A stretch of DNA of 56,604 bases from assembly GCA_027486615.1 (NCBI GenBank), contig JAIXOW010000116.1, positions 1 to 56,604 of the forward strand. The letters are read 5' to 3'. A program made the position numbers and the translations under genes. Positions 22,626-32,086 of the stretch are shown here, one piece after another. Position 1 is the stretch's first letter. Every line of letters starts with the position of its first letter. This stretch comes from Oxalobacteraceae bacterium. Its GTDB lineage: Bacteria; Pseudomonadota; Gammaproteobacteria; Burkholderiales; Burkholderiaceae_D. Below the pieces are notes generated by a model. It made no database searches, had not been told where the DNA came from, and saw nothing but the letters and a program-made list of their open reading frames with translations.

Positions 22626-24773
22626 TTAAAAAATCACATCGCTATCAGATAATTCACTTGGCAAAATTGTCATTTGCAAATTTTCACGTTTGTAATAATC
22701 AATTAATTCTTCAACCATATTTCTGTTTTTCTCTGGATGTTTTTCAGGAAAATAAAAGAAAATTCGGTCATCATCAGGCGCTTCAGCATAGGCCGCTAAC
22801 TCTAGAAAACCTAATTTATTTAAAGATCGAATAGACCGTGCATTATCGCTATAAGCCGACGTGAGAATTACATCAATACCCAGAGTATGAGCAAAATCAA
22901 TAACAAGCTTTCCAGCTTCAGTTGCATAACCATTACCCTGAAAATCGAGCCCTGCCCAAAAACAAAAATAAGCAGCGTGATGGGAAACAGCTAAATTAAC
23001 ATAACCAACAAAACCAAAATCTTTATGCATCACTGCATAATCAATTCGACCTGAATCTAATTTATGTTCTTTTATCCATTTATAAACTTGCTCAATATTT
23101 AGCAAGATTGGCAAGCCAGTCATAATTGCTATTTGACGATCTCTATATTGATACAATAAAGCCTCAGCATGACTTTCATCTAATGGCTCTAATATAATCG
23201 GCAATGAAGGATGTCGTAAAGTGACGAGCCACGGATTATTCCACTGCTTTAGTCGATCATCTAATCGCTGTTGAATATCCAAAAAAAATGTATTTTGGGG
23301 ATGTAGACTTAGTGCTGATTTAAGATCTTTCCACGCTTTTTCAATGTAACCAGTGCGCGCATCACACCAGATAAGATAAGCAAGATACACAGGATTTTTT
23401 CCATAAATTTCAACTCCTTTATTAAGTGACATTCTTGCTAACTTCCAATGTCCGCAATGCATTGCAGCCATTGCAATTTTTTCAAAGATCGACTCATCAT
23501 ATATTGAAGAAAAAACATTTTTCCAAATTTTTTCTAAAGTGCCACGCCAAGTAACTTGATTTAAATGTGGATTTTTTATAATTGCTGCAAGTAATGCCGG
23601 AAAATTTGAGAGAAAAATTGATGGATCATAATTTGAAATCCTAAGTAAATTCATTCTATGATCAAGGCTTATATCTTCACCGACTACTCGCATCGCTTGA
23701 GAAATCGTATCAATCTCCTGAAAAATAGCAGTGTTTACTAAATTTGATAAACGGTTGAGTCTGAAATCAGCATCATCATGTCCATAAAGTGCAAGTTGTA
23801 ATACGCAACCTCCTTGCAATTCAATTTGTTTAGAGTTAGCCCCTAATTTCTTATGGTGATTTTCTAGCAGGTGAAAATTAACAGGTAAAGTTAATGTTTC
23901 TTTATGAGCTTGTAGATGGCGTGTAATATCTGCAAAACCAATTGACCGCAAACTATGTTGATTCGCATATCCTTCTGATGCAGCTAACATAAAATTTGGG
24001 GCAGATACCAAATCTTTAACAGCATCTAATAAATTAAAAACAATTTCTGGATAAGGTATAGGTGTACTATTTAGTCGTGTTGCATATTGGTCTGCCTGAT
24101 TTAATCTTTCGCAAATCTCATTGTTATTACTTATATTTTGCCAGATCTCACTTCCTTGCTTATTTTTATCATCGATTAACAGTGGGATGTTTGCCTCAAA
24201 TATTTCGCCATAATGAACAGCTAGTAAGCGCTGAGGCAATTTTTCCCAAAGATCATGCATCAATATCACAACTGGATTGCATGGCTTCCATATTTCCCTA
24301 GTAGTTGGGCGAAGCAAACATGCTTCTTGTTTAATTCCATTCCAAAATAATGGAATAATTTTTTCAGAAATTAGATATTTTTTTAGTTGTACCTGCTTTT
24401 GTAGCTTATAAAAATATTCGCGATGTGAAATAACTGGAAGATAACGATATGTAAATTCAAAATCAGGCTCAACAGCTAATTTTGAATCAAGTGTATTTAT
24501 CATGAGGCCAGCCATACCACCAGCGCCTGGCATAAAATCTATAATATCTAGTTGCTGATTTTTTTTTAATTCTCCTCTTGCTGCACAATCCTTCCAATAA
24601 TGAATAATTAAATCAGCCCAGTGAGCCGCAATTAGTGGGGATATGTTGTCAGGGTGAGAGTGAGAGAAAAAATTAAATGATTTTTTATTATTTTTATTAA
24701 ATTGCTTTACTACTGAGCGACCATGCAAATGATCTCTATTGTCTTCATGCCCCTTGGTCATTGCATGTTTCAT
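22626..24773 (-). CDS. Multidomain protein: N-terminal methyltransferase-like region, TPR-like middle, C-terminal GNAT acetyltransferase
   Basis: N-term LDIIDFMPGAGGMAGLM and NPVVILMHDLWEKLP; TPR-like KLARMSLNKGVEIYGKNPVYLAYLIWCDARTGYIEKAWKDLKSALSLHPQN; GNAT motif FQGNGYATEAGKLVIDFA..NARSIRSLNKLGF. Confidence 0.65.
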   Translation of the reverse strand: MKHAMTKGHEDNRDHLHGRSVVKQFNKNNKKSFNFFSHSHPDNISPLIAAHWADLIIHYWKDCAARGELKKNQQLDIIDFMPGAGGMAGLMINTLDSKLAVEPDFEFTYRYLPVISHREYFYKLQKQVQLKKYLISEKIIPLFWNGIKQEACLLRPTTREIWKPCNPVVILMHDLWEKLPQRLLAVHYGEIFEANIPLLIDDKNKQGSEIWQNISNNNEICERLNQADQYATRLNSTPIPYPEIVFNLLDAVKDLVSAPNFMLAASEGYANQHSLRSIGFADITRHLQAHKETLTLPVNFHLLENHHKKLGANSKQIELQGGCVLQLALYGHDDADFRLNRLSNLVNTAIFQEIDTISQAMRVVGEDISLDHRMNLLRISNYDPSIFLSNFPALLAAIIKNPHLNQVTWRGTLEKIWKNVFSSIYDESIFEKIAMAAMHCGHWKLARMSLNKGVEIYGKNPVYLAYLIWCDARTGYIEKAWKDLKSALSLHPQNTFFLDIQQRLDDRLKQWNNPWLVTLRHPSLPIILEPLDESHAEALLYQYRDRQIAIMTGLPILLNIEQVYKWIKEHKLDSGRIDYAVMHKDFGFVGYVNLAVSHHAAYFCFWAGLDFQGNGYATEAGKLVIDFAHTLGIDVILTSAYSDNARSIRSLNKLGFLELAAYAEAPDDDRIFFYFPEKHPEKNRNMVEELIDYYKRENLQMTILPSELSDSDVIF

Positions 24774-24829
24774 GATGTGATTTACAAAATAAAATAAATA
24801 CTATGATTTCAAAGTTGATTAATTAATTA

Positions 24830-26494
24830 TTAGTTGATTGGTTTTACTGAAATTGAAGTATCAGAAACTATTTTTGGTGTAATCAAGAATAATCGTTCTC
24901 GCTTACCAAAATTTGTGGTCTTCTTCTTAAAAAATATCCCTATAAATGGAATGCCTCCTAATCCTGGTACACGATCCTCAGATTTATCTTCTGACTCTGA
25001 ATTAAAACCACCAATCAAAAGACTCTCTCTTTCACGCATGACTGCTTGTGTTCCAATAATGCTTTTTGTAACAGTTGGCAAGGCCTGCACTTTAACCTTG
25101 GTTAATGCACCGTCCTCAATATCTACCGTCAACTGAACTGATGAACCATTAGCGGATTCAATAATATGCGGCGTAACTTTAAGTGTCGTACCAGCTGAAA
25201 CAGGCACTACATTAGCAACGCGTTCCCCAACTGACTGAACATAAAAGGTTTCAGATAAATCAATTAATGCGCCAAGATTATCTTGGGTTAGGATAGAAGG
25301 TCTAGAAACCACACGAGCATCCCCTCTTCCCTCAAGAATCCTTACTCTGGCCATTAAATAGTTTCCTGCATCTGCAATAACGGTATTAGGACTAACACCC
25401 GAACCAAATGCGATAGTTCCAGTCATTACATCATGAGTCGCTCCAGGCACCCCAAAACCACCCGCGATATTTCCCGCCCTTCCACCCCAATCAATACCTA
25501 GTTCAGAAATTCGACTAGAGTTAACGTCGACTATCACTGCTTCTATCTCAACTAACTTAGTAGGCACATCGAGTGATTGAATAAGCTCTTCATAAATGGC
25601 CATACGCTGAGGCGTGTCTTTTACAATAATGGCATTTAACCGAGCATCTGCCTGAATAGTGGTTATATTTCGTCTTTCACCAGTACCCGACGAACCAGAG
25701 TTATCAGAATTGGAATTTGGCGAATTAGCTGATTTCGCTCCTTCAGATTTCTCATTTGATTTATCAGATATTGAACCCAAAGGCTGCAAAGGTGCGGCAA
25801 TCGTTTCAAGTTGCGTCATAGAAGACGCCGCAGAAGAACTACTAAGTTGGCTACGATCGCCAGTGATTAAATTACGCAATAAACTAGCTACACCAAGTGT
25901 CGTCATACGTTGATCGCGATAAGTAATGACCCTGTCACTCACTTGCGCATACTTAAGTCGAAATACTTTAATTTGCTGATCATTTTGAGGTAAAGGCATC
26001 GTAGCAACAGCCCAACCTAATTGATCAACATAGGCAGGCGGACCCGAAACAATAACAACTCCACGATCAGCTAATTCTCCCCAACCAAATTTTTCATTCA
26101 AAACACCAATTTGCAGTAATGCTTTACGAAAATTTGCCAGACTTACACCATTGATTGTGAAGCTTTTAGTGACTGTCTCGCTACTTCGACTCATATATAA
26201 AACACCATTACTATAAAACCATTGCATACCGTAAGTGGCTGCAATTTGATCTAGAAATTCAGTAGGAGTATTTGTACTAATTTTTCCATTGACGATTTCA
26301 TTACGGGAGAGAACGGCAGGAGTTGCTTCCAGATCCAAACCAAAAGTACGGCAAAATGAAGTCAGAACACGCGATAAGGGCTGGCTATCTGCAATATAAG
26401 TAAAACTATTTTCAGGCCAAGGTACATTTGTCGCGAAACCTAGAGGACAAATAGTCATGAAAAAACTTAACATGAGATATATAAAACGCATCAT
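24830..26494 (-). CDS. sctC: T3SS outer-membrane secretin SctC (start taken at MMRFIYLML)
   Basis: Signal peptide; N0/N3 domains; secretin core VEIEAVIVDVNSSRISELGIDWGG, LIGGFNSESEDKSEDRVPGLGGIPFIGIFFKKK. Confidence 0.94.
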   Translation of the reverse strand: MMRFIYLMLSFFMTICPLGFATNVPWPENSFTYIADSQPLSRVLTSFCRTFGLDLEATPAVLSRNEIVNGKISTNTPTEFLDQIAATYGMQWFYSNGVLYMSRSSETVTKSFTINGVSLANFRKALLQIGVLNEKFGWGELADRGVVIVSGPPAYVDQLGWAVATMPLPQNDQQIKVFRLKYAQVSDRVITYRDQRMTTLGVASLLRNLITGDRSQLSSSSAASSMTQLETIAAPLQPLGSISDKSNEKSEGAKSANSPNSNSDNSGSSGTGERRNITTIQADARLNAIIVKDTPQRMAIYEELIQSLDVPTKLVEIEAVIVDVNSSRISELGIDWGGRAGNIAGGFGVPGATHDVMTGTIAFGSGVSPNTVIADAGNYLMARVRILEGRGDARVVSRPSILTQDNLGALIDLSETFYVQSVGERVANVVPVSAGTTLKVTPHIIESANGSSVQLTVDIEDGALTKVKVQALPTVTKSIIGTQAVMRERESLLIGGFNSESEDKSEDRVPGLGGIPFIGIFFKKKTTNFGKRERLFLITPKIVSDTSISVKPIN

Positions 26495-26520
26495 TATTTT
26501 ATTCACGAATATCTCCCAAG

Positions 26521-26925
26521 TTACAGCAATCCAAAATTTCGTCGCCAATCAATTAATGAACTTACAAATTCTTCTAATGACTTTTCAAATTCATCAACGG
26601 TCGCATCCGCAGTAATTCTTTGATGAAGAAAAATATAATTACTATCTTCAGATAGAACAGGAACATCAGAAAAATCACGTATTCTTGACCAAGATCTCTG
26701 TAAAGCTTTAACAATCCAATCATTTGCTACTTCAATTTGGTCAGGTAACTGACATAACTGGACTTCAAGAACTAAATCACCAAACGGCGCTTGTCTACAA
26801 AATATGCGGTATTTATCATCAATTGCTAAAACAATCGTTCCATCTGATAGTGCAGTAGAAAAATCCATAGAATTTCTGCGCATAAAACCAGCAAGACCGT
26901 GATGTAATAACTCTTTAACTGTCAT
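26521..26925 (-). CDS. CesT/SycN-like small T3SS chaperone
   Basis: About 134 aa from MTVKELLHHGLAGFM; ATGA overlap with the sctU stop (26922-26925); between sctU and sctC. Confidence 0.55.
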   Translation of the reverse strand: MTVKELLHHGLAGFMRRNSMDFSTALSDGTIVLAIDDKYRIFCRQAPFGDLVLEVQLCQLPDQIEVANDWIVKALQRSWSRIRDFSDVPVLSEDSNYIFLHQRITADATVDEFEKSLEEFVSSLIDWRRNFGLL

Positions 26926-27980
26926 GCCTCCTCCCATTCACCCTCTGTTAACTTACGAAGAGCAATCAACATTTCAGCCACAGGTTCAATCAGCGATGAT
27001 GGAATATATTGATCAATTAATGCATCCTGCATTAATGCACGAGCAAGCATAATATTTTGCATCACTGGTATTCCATAAAACCGTGCTGTACTTATCATGG
27101 CAAAAGCAGTTTCATCAGCTCCTTTTGCAATAACAATTGGTAAAGGTGTTTTATCTTGTACGTAATAAAGTGCGATAGCTAAATGGGTAGGATTAGTCAG
27201 CAGTAACGAAGCCTTGCGAGTCTTTTGAACCATCTCCCCCATTGCAATTTCTTTAGCTATTCCCTTACGATGACTTTTCATATGAGGATCACCCTCAAGT
27301 TGTTTAAACTCTTGCTTAATTTCATCCATAGACATCATTAATTGCTTAATATGTTGATATCGTTGAAAAATAAGATCAGCAAGTGCAATTGCAAAAAAGC
27401 CTATGAATGAATAAATCGCCATATCTTTCAACATACTTCCGAGTGCGACACCGGCAGTAGCAATAGACTTAGAAGGCAAAAATAAAAGTGGTGCTATTGA
27501 ATCGCGAATAACGATGTAAATCAAAATAGTGAGAAAAATAACTTTCAAGATAGATTTCACAAATTCCATAATATTCTTCATGGAAAACATCTGTTTTAAG
27601 TTACTTACAGGATTAAGCTTGTCTCCTTTAGGTATTAATGCTTTGAAAGCTAACAATGGACCTGTCTGAATTAATTCGGCAAAAATTGCTATCGCTATCA
27701 CAATCAATAAATAGGGCATTAAAATAATTACCATACCCATTAAAAGTGCATCAATTAAAAGCTTGGCAGCAGCTTGAAATTCCAATCCATATAAATGACT
27801 AGGGAAAATAATCATTTCAACCATTTCCCGTAAAAAGAATTCAGTGGAACCAAGAAAGTAAGCTAATAAAATACCCATTAATAATGCCTGAGTAAAATCC
27901 TTACTCTTCGCTACTTGCCCATCTTTACGAGCTTCACGGATTTTGTGTTCAGTAGGTTGTTCTGTTTTTTCACTACTCAT
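26922..27980 (-). CDS. sctU: T3SS export apparatus switch protein SctU
   Basis: MSSEKTEQPTEHKIREARKDGQVAKSKD; NPTH autocleavage motif. Confidence 0.96.
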   Translation of the reverse strand: MSSEKTEQPTEHKIREARKDGQVAKSKDFTQALLMGILLAYFLGSTEFFLREMVEMIIFPSHLYGLEFQAAAKLLIDALLMGMVIILMPYLLIVIAIAIFAELIQTGPLLAFKALIPKGDKLNPVSNLKQMFSMKNIMEFVKSILKVIFLTILIYIVIRDSIAPLLFLPSKSIATAGVALGSMLKDMAIYSFIGFFAIALADLIFQRYQHIKQLMMSMDEIKQEFKQLEGDPHMKSHRKGIAKEIAMGEMVQKTRKASLLLTNPTHLAIALYYVQDKTPLPIVIAKGADETAFAMISTARFYGIPVMQNIMLARALMQDALIDQYIPSSLIEPVAEMLIALRKLTEGEWEEA

Positions 27981-28782
27981 ACAGAACCTTAGGGAAAATA
28001 GATTGAATAACACTTATGCTAGAAGTTCCAATATTTAGAATTTCATCAGCGGCATATTCAAAAAGAGTAACGATGTAAACTGAAAAAATAAACATAGCAA
28101 GTGCACTCTTAATTGGCATTGCTATAAAAAAAACTTGCAACTGCGGTACAAAGCGACTAACTAAACCAAGTCCAATTTCAGCTAAAAACATGGAGAAAAT
28201 AACTGGAGCACTAAGCAATACTGTCAAGCGCATCAATCTATCCATCTGCTGTAATAATATAAGCGGCGTTTCGTCAGTGATTTTTGGAAGCAATGAAAAC
28301 ACTGGCCAAATCGTATAACTCTCATAGATAGCAGTAAGGACTAACATATATCCACCACTAATTAAAAGAAAGGTAATAATGGCTTGACTAAATATTTCTC
28401 CCAAGGGAGAACTATCATGGCCAGTCAAAGGATTAATTGATGAAGCAATACTGGCACCCCTTTGATTATCAATATAAGTACCCATCAAATCAAATACCCA
28501 AAGCGGAATCGATATTAAAAATCCCAATAAAAATCCTATTAAAACTTCTTTAAAAATAATAGCTAATAAATCAGAACTAGAATGTGCTCTTGCTAGTGAA
28601 TCACCAACTAAATTAGGAACAATAAAGATCGCTACACTTGCAGCAACTCCAATACGAAGCAAACCAGGCAAAGCTTGCTTACTAAACAACGGTACTACAG
28701 AAAATAAAGCTAATAATCTGGGCATTGCAAAGAAAAAAGCTGATGTCCAAGCTAAGGGATATTCAAGAAAACTTTTTTCCAT
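27973..28782 (-). CDS. sctT: T3SS export apparatus protein SctT
   Basis: Polytopic FliR/SctT family; order R-S-T-U. Confidence 0.94.
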   Translation of the reverse strand: MEKSFLEYPLAWTSAFFFAMPRLLALFSVVPLFSKQALPGLLRIGVAASVAIFIVPNLVGDSLARAHSSSDLLAIIFKEVLIGFLLGFLISIPLWVFDLMGTYIDNQRGASIASSINPLTGHDSSPLGEIFSQAIITFLLISGGYMLVLTAIYESYTIWPVFSLLPKITDETPLILLQQMDRLMRLTVLLSAPVIFSMFLAEIGLGLVSRFVPQLQVFFIAMPIKSALAMFIFSVYIVTLFEYAADEILNIGTSSISVIQSIFPKVLYE

Positions 28783-29052
28783 TTAGTGCACTAGCTGAGG
28801 AAAATTTTCAAAGAGGATTAAGGTGAAATTAAATATTTCCCCACCTATCCATCGACCAGTTGCATACAATGTCAAACCAACAGCAATTAACTTCACACCA
28901 AACGAAAGAGTTTGCTCCTGAATTTGGGTCAGAGCCTGAACTAAACTAAATAACACACCAACAATAGAAGCAACAATAATTGGTGGCATAGATAACCATA
29001 GCACCAGCAACATTGCACGTATTAGATGTGAAGTTAAATCAATAATATCCAT
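28783..29052 (-). CDS. sctS: T3SS export apparatus protein SctS
   Basis: 89 aa, two TM segments, FSLVQALTQIQEQTLSFGVKL. Confidence 0.95.
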   Translation of the reverse strand: MDIIDLTSHLIRAMLLVLWLSMPPIIVASIVGVLFSLVQALTQIQEQTLSFGVKLIAVGLTLYATGRWIGGEIFNFTLILFENFPQLVH

Positions 29053-29059
29053 AGCTATC

Positions 29060-29713
29060 TCAAAGATAAGTTTGTACTAAACCATGGATTAAGCGAGACC
29101 AACCATCCACCATCACAAATAAAAATAGCTTTAAAGGTAGAGAGATTGTTACTGGCGAAACCATCATCATCCCCATTGCCATTAAAATATTAGAGATAAC
29201 AAGATCAATCACAACAAAAGGAAGAAACAACAGAAAACCAATCTCAAATGCCGTAGTAAGTTCAGAAACTACAAATGCAGGCATGACAATTAATAAATCT
29301 GTATCAGTCGCATCAGCTACCAGATCAGGCGGCCATAATTTTTTAGCTGTATTAAAGAAAAACTGACGCTGACCAGGCTTACTATTTCTAATTAAAAAGT
29401 TTTTAACTGGCTCAGATGCTTTTCTACCTACTGTAACCAAGGCTTTTACAGACAGCGTAATGTCCTGTTCTTCACGTGTGATATTTGCGATTTCATATCC
29501 AACGGGTGCCATAATATAGAGCGTCAAAAGCAAAGCTAAAGAATAAATAGCCATATTAGGTGGTGCTTGCTGAACACCTAATGCATTTCGTACGAGAGAC
29601 AGTACAACAGCTATTTTTAAGAACGAAGAACAAGTTACTAGGATAATAGGAACTAACGCCAGTAACCCCAACATAAATGCAAGTGCAATTGGATCAATCG
29701 GCTTCATATTCAA
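29060..29713 (-). CDS. sctR: T3SS export apparatus protein SctR
   Basis: CSSFLKIAVVLSLVRNALGVQQAPPNMAIYSLALLLT, MGMMMVSPVTISLPLKLFLFVMVDGW. Confidence 0.96.
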   Translation of the reverse strand: MNMKPIDPIALAFMLGLLALVPIILVTCSSFLKIAVVLSLVRNALGVQQAPPNMAIYSLALLLTLYIMAPVGYEIANITREEQDITLSVKALVTVGRKASEPVKNFLIRNSKPGQRQFFFNTAKKLWPPDLVADATDTDLLIVMPAFVVSELTTAFEIGFLLFLPFVVIDLVISNILMAMGMMMVSPVTISLPLKLFLFVMVDGWSRLIHGLVQTYL

Positions 29714-29749
29714 TCACTCTTCATTTAGATTACATAGCAAAGTTTGAAT

Positions 29750-30028
29750 TTATAGTTCTTGGCGATTAGTAATAGGTAAAATTCTATGTATAACCACACC
29801 AGTTTTACCTTCAATATCAATTAATTCACCCTCACCGATAACTTTTCCATTGGCGCGGATAGTTACAGCATGTTGCAAATCACGTCCCATTTCAAAAATA
29901 TAACCCTGACTAAGGTTGCGTAACTCACTTAAGGATATTTGACTCTCACCTATATCAAAACTCACTCGAATACTAAGTCCATCAATAAGAAGAACTCTCT
30001 CTTCATCTTGCTCATTTAGCTCATTCAT
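29750..30028 (-). CDS. Predicted internal translation product SctQ-C (92 aa)
   Basis: In-frame ATG at 30028 preceded by AGGGG with 5-nt spacing (minus strand CAGGGGAATTTATGAATGAG). Confidence 0.7.
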   Translation of the reverse strand: MNELNEQDEERVLLIDGLSIRVSFDIGESQISLSELRNLSQGYIFEMGRDLQHAVTIRANGKVIGEGELIDIEGKTGVVIHRILPITNRQEL

Positions 30029-30775
30029 AAATTCCCCTGAAATTTCATCGACAATAATTTTGTTATCCTCAACATGCCCACGGATACCCAATTTTTCACT
30101 TAGTCTTAAGATAATTCCAAGATCGGGATTGGCATAACAAACATCCAACATCAAAACATCATGGACTTCTAACTCATTGAGCATTTGTATAGATATATCT
30201 ACATAACCTAATACCCATTGAACAGGAAACATTAAGTCACTAAATTCTTCTATTGGCCTAGGATTCTTAGTTGCACCACGCAGTGAATTTGCTAAAAAAC
30301 CTAACCCAAGTTCATCTAGCCAAATTTCCCCTTGAGATCTCAATCGTCCATCATCACAGCTAAAAGAAAATCCATGTAAATTTGAATACGCATTAGATAT
30401 TTTTTTATCATTAGAAGAAATTAATCGCCAGCGTTTGCGTGATACCCCTTCAATTAAATGCGCTACATCTTCTAAGGCAGCTTCGAGCACAAATTCACGT
30501 AAATTAGAAGGTAAATCACTTTGAATTTCTGCTTCTAAAATCAAACTGGCGATTTGATAAATACAATTTTCTTCAACACAAACTAGACATCTCGCACCAC
30601 CCCAATCAAACTCAAAAATCAGATAATTAATTGTTGGCTTTGATTGAGCACACAAAAAAAAAGACCAATCAGCATCCCAAATATGAATTTGAATTTTTTC
30701 TAATCGCAAACCTAATTGCTGATGAAAAGGGATTTCATCCCTACTCACTTTACGGAGTGCTAATGCTTTCATCAT
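29750..30775 (-). CDS. sctQ: T3SS cytoplasmic ring protein SctQ
   Basis: C-terminal SPOA domain LIDGLSIRVSFDIGESQISLSELRNLSQGYIFEMGRDL..VTIRANGKVIGEGELIDIEGKTGVVI. Confidence 0.93.
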   Translation of the reverse strand: MMKALALRKVSRDEIPFHQQLGLRLEKIQIHIWDADWSFFLCAQSKPTINYLIFEFDWGGARCLVCVEENCIYQIASLILEAEIQSDLPSNLREFVLEAALEDVAHLIEGVSRKRWRLISSNDKKISNAYSNLHGFSFSCDDGRLRSQGEIWLDELGLGFLANSLRGATKNPRPIEEFSDLMFPVQWVLGYVDISIQMLNELEVHDVLMLDVCYANPDLGIILRLSEKLGIRGHVEDNKIIVDEISGEFMNELNEQDEERVLLIDGLSIRVSFDIGESQISLSELRNLSQGYIFEMGRDLQHAVTIRANGKVIGEGELIDIEGKTGVVIHRILPITNRQEL

Positions 30776-31326
30776 TCTATTTCCCCATCATCAGAGGAAA
30801 CTGAGAAAACAAGATTTAAAGGATGAATAGGATCAAAAATATGAATTTGTATAATGCAATTTAATTTCTTCGTAAGATATGCAATTAATTCATTTGAATT
30901 TTTAATTAATCTAGTTCGCTGTAACTCATCTTTCACATACATTTCAAACAAGATGCCTTGAATAATTTCTTTTGCTATCAGCGTTGTTTTTGGTAAAAGT
31001 GAGGGATTAATTTTTAATGTCACTGATGTTGTAGTACCAACAACCACTGTTTCAGCAACAAGCTTCATTAATTCTGAAAGTTTAGTTAAATTAAAATTTT
31101 CATCAGCTTTCTTAAAAGATGAAATTTTTATTATTGATTTTGAAATATCAATCTCTTCAATTTCAATTATTTGATTATTATTTCTTTTTTTGTCACGTAA
31201 AAGATTATTCAATTTTTCCACATCAAAAGGATTAGCTTTATCTGTTTGTGATCCTAATGAATTTATGTCATCCCCAATAGGTAACGATAAAGGTCCAAAA
31301 TCAATCATCTTATTCGTTTTAGTCAT
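30772..31326 (-). CDS. sctP: SctP-like needle-length regulator (short, 184 aa)
   Basis: Position between sctO and sctQ; C-terminal VTLKINPSLLPKTTLIAKEIIQGILFEMYVKDELQRTRLIKNSNEL resembles the T3S4 region. Confidence 0.65.
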   Translation of the reverse strand: MTKTNKMIDFGPLSLPIGDDINSLGSQTDKANPFDVEKLNNLLRDKKRNNNQIIEIEEIDISKSIIKISSFKKADENFNLTKLSELMKLVAETVVVGTTTSVTLKINPSLLPKTTLIAKEIIQGILFEMYVKDELQRTRLIKNSNELIAYLTKKLNCIIQIHIFDPIHPLNLVFSVSSDDGEIE

Positions 31327-31331
31327 GACTT

Positions 31332-31841
31332 TTAACCATGCACACCATCAATTGAGGATTTAAAATAATCATTTTGATTATTAGGTAGAACAAATGATTC
31401 TTCCATACCTAACTCTTCACTTAATTGCATTGCAATTAATTCTTCTTCTGCCATAATTTTTAATGCTTCAGAATATTTCTCTCGCATACGAATCGCTTCT
31501 TGATGTAATACTTTAGCTTCTTCGACTGTCTCTTTCGCTTTAGCGAGTTTTTCTTGCATTTGACTTAATACATCAGACAACTTTTCTACTTCATCTTGCA
31601 TAATTTTTATATCTTCAGAAACCTCATTAATGTCTTTAATCTTTACTAAACGAGAATATAAATTCTTAAACAATTCAGCTTCTTGATTCTTCCTATAAAT
31701 CTCATAGTCATCTAGAGTCTTCTGCGCTTGATCACGTTCTTCAATTGCCATCGTAAGAAGTTTTCGTACTTTGAGTAAATGTAATTCAGCTTTATCTTCT
31801 CGAAATTTTTTAATACGAAATAAATCAGGCAGTACTTCCAT
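31332..31841 (-). CDS. sctO: SctO stalk protein
   Basis: Coiled-coil FliJ/YscO-like 169 aa; position next to sctN and sctP. Confidence 0.78.
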   Translation of the reverse strand: MEVLPDLFRIKKFREDKAELHLLKVRKLLTMAIEERDQAQKTLDDYEIYRKNQEAELFKNLYSRLVKIKDINEVSEDIKIMQDEVEKLSDVLSQMQEKLAKAKETVEEAKVLHQEAIRMREKYSEALKIMAEEELIAMQLSEELGMEESFVLPNNQNDYFKSSIDGVHG

Positions 31842-31926
31842 AATATTATTGCCACATAAAATATAAAATATTTGATTAAACTTAAAAAATCATTTTTTTA
31901 GTCAGATAAAAACTACATCTTGTCTT

Positions 31927-31954
31927 TGAGTAACAAGCTTGACATGCTGGTTCC
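31927..31954 (-). promoter_or_regulatory. Candidate ECF promoter for sctO-P-Q-R-S-T-U
   Basis: GGAACC-N15-TTACTCA on the minus strand in the 245-bp sctN/sctO gap. Confidence 0.6.
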
Positions 31955-32086
31955 TTAATTCATCCAAGAAATATCGGAATATTAGCCAGCAAAAAAGGAG
32001 GGAATAAAATTTCTCAGAAGTAAATTTTTAAAAATAAAACATAAAGGATTCAGTAAAAAAGTGACTTAAACAATGTAAATAAAAAA

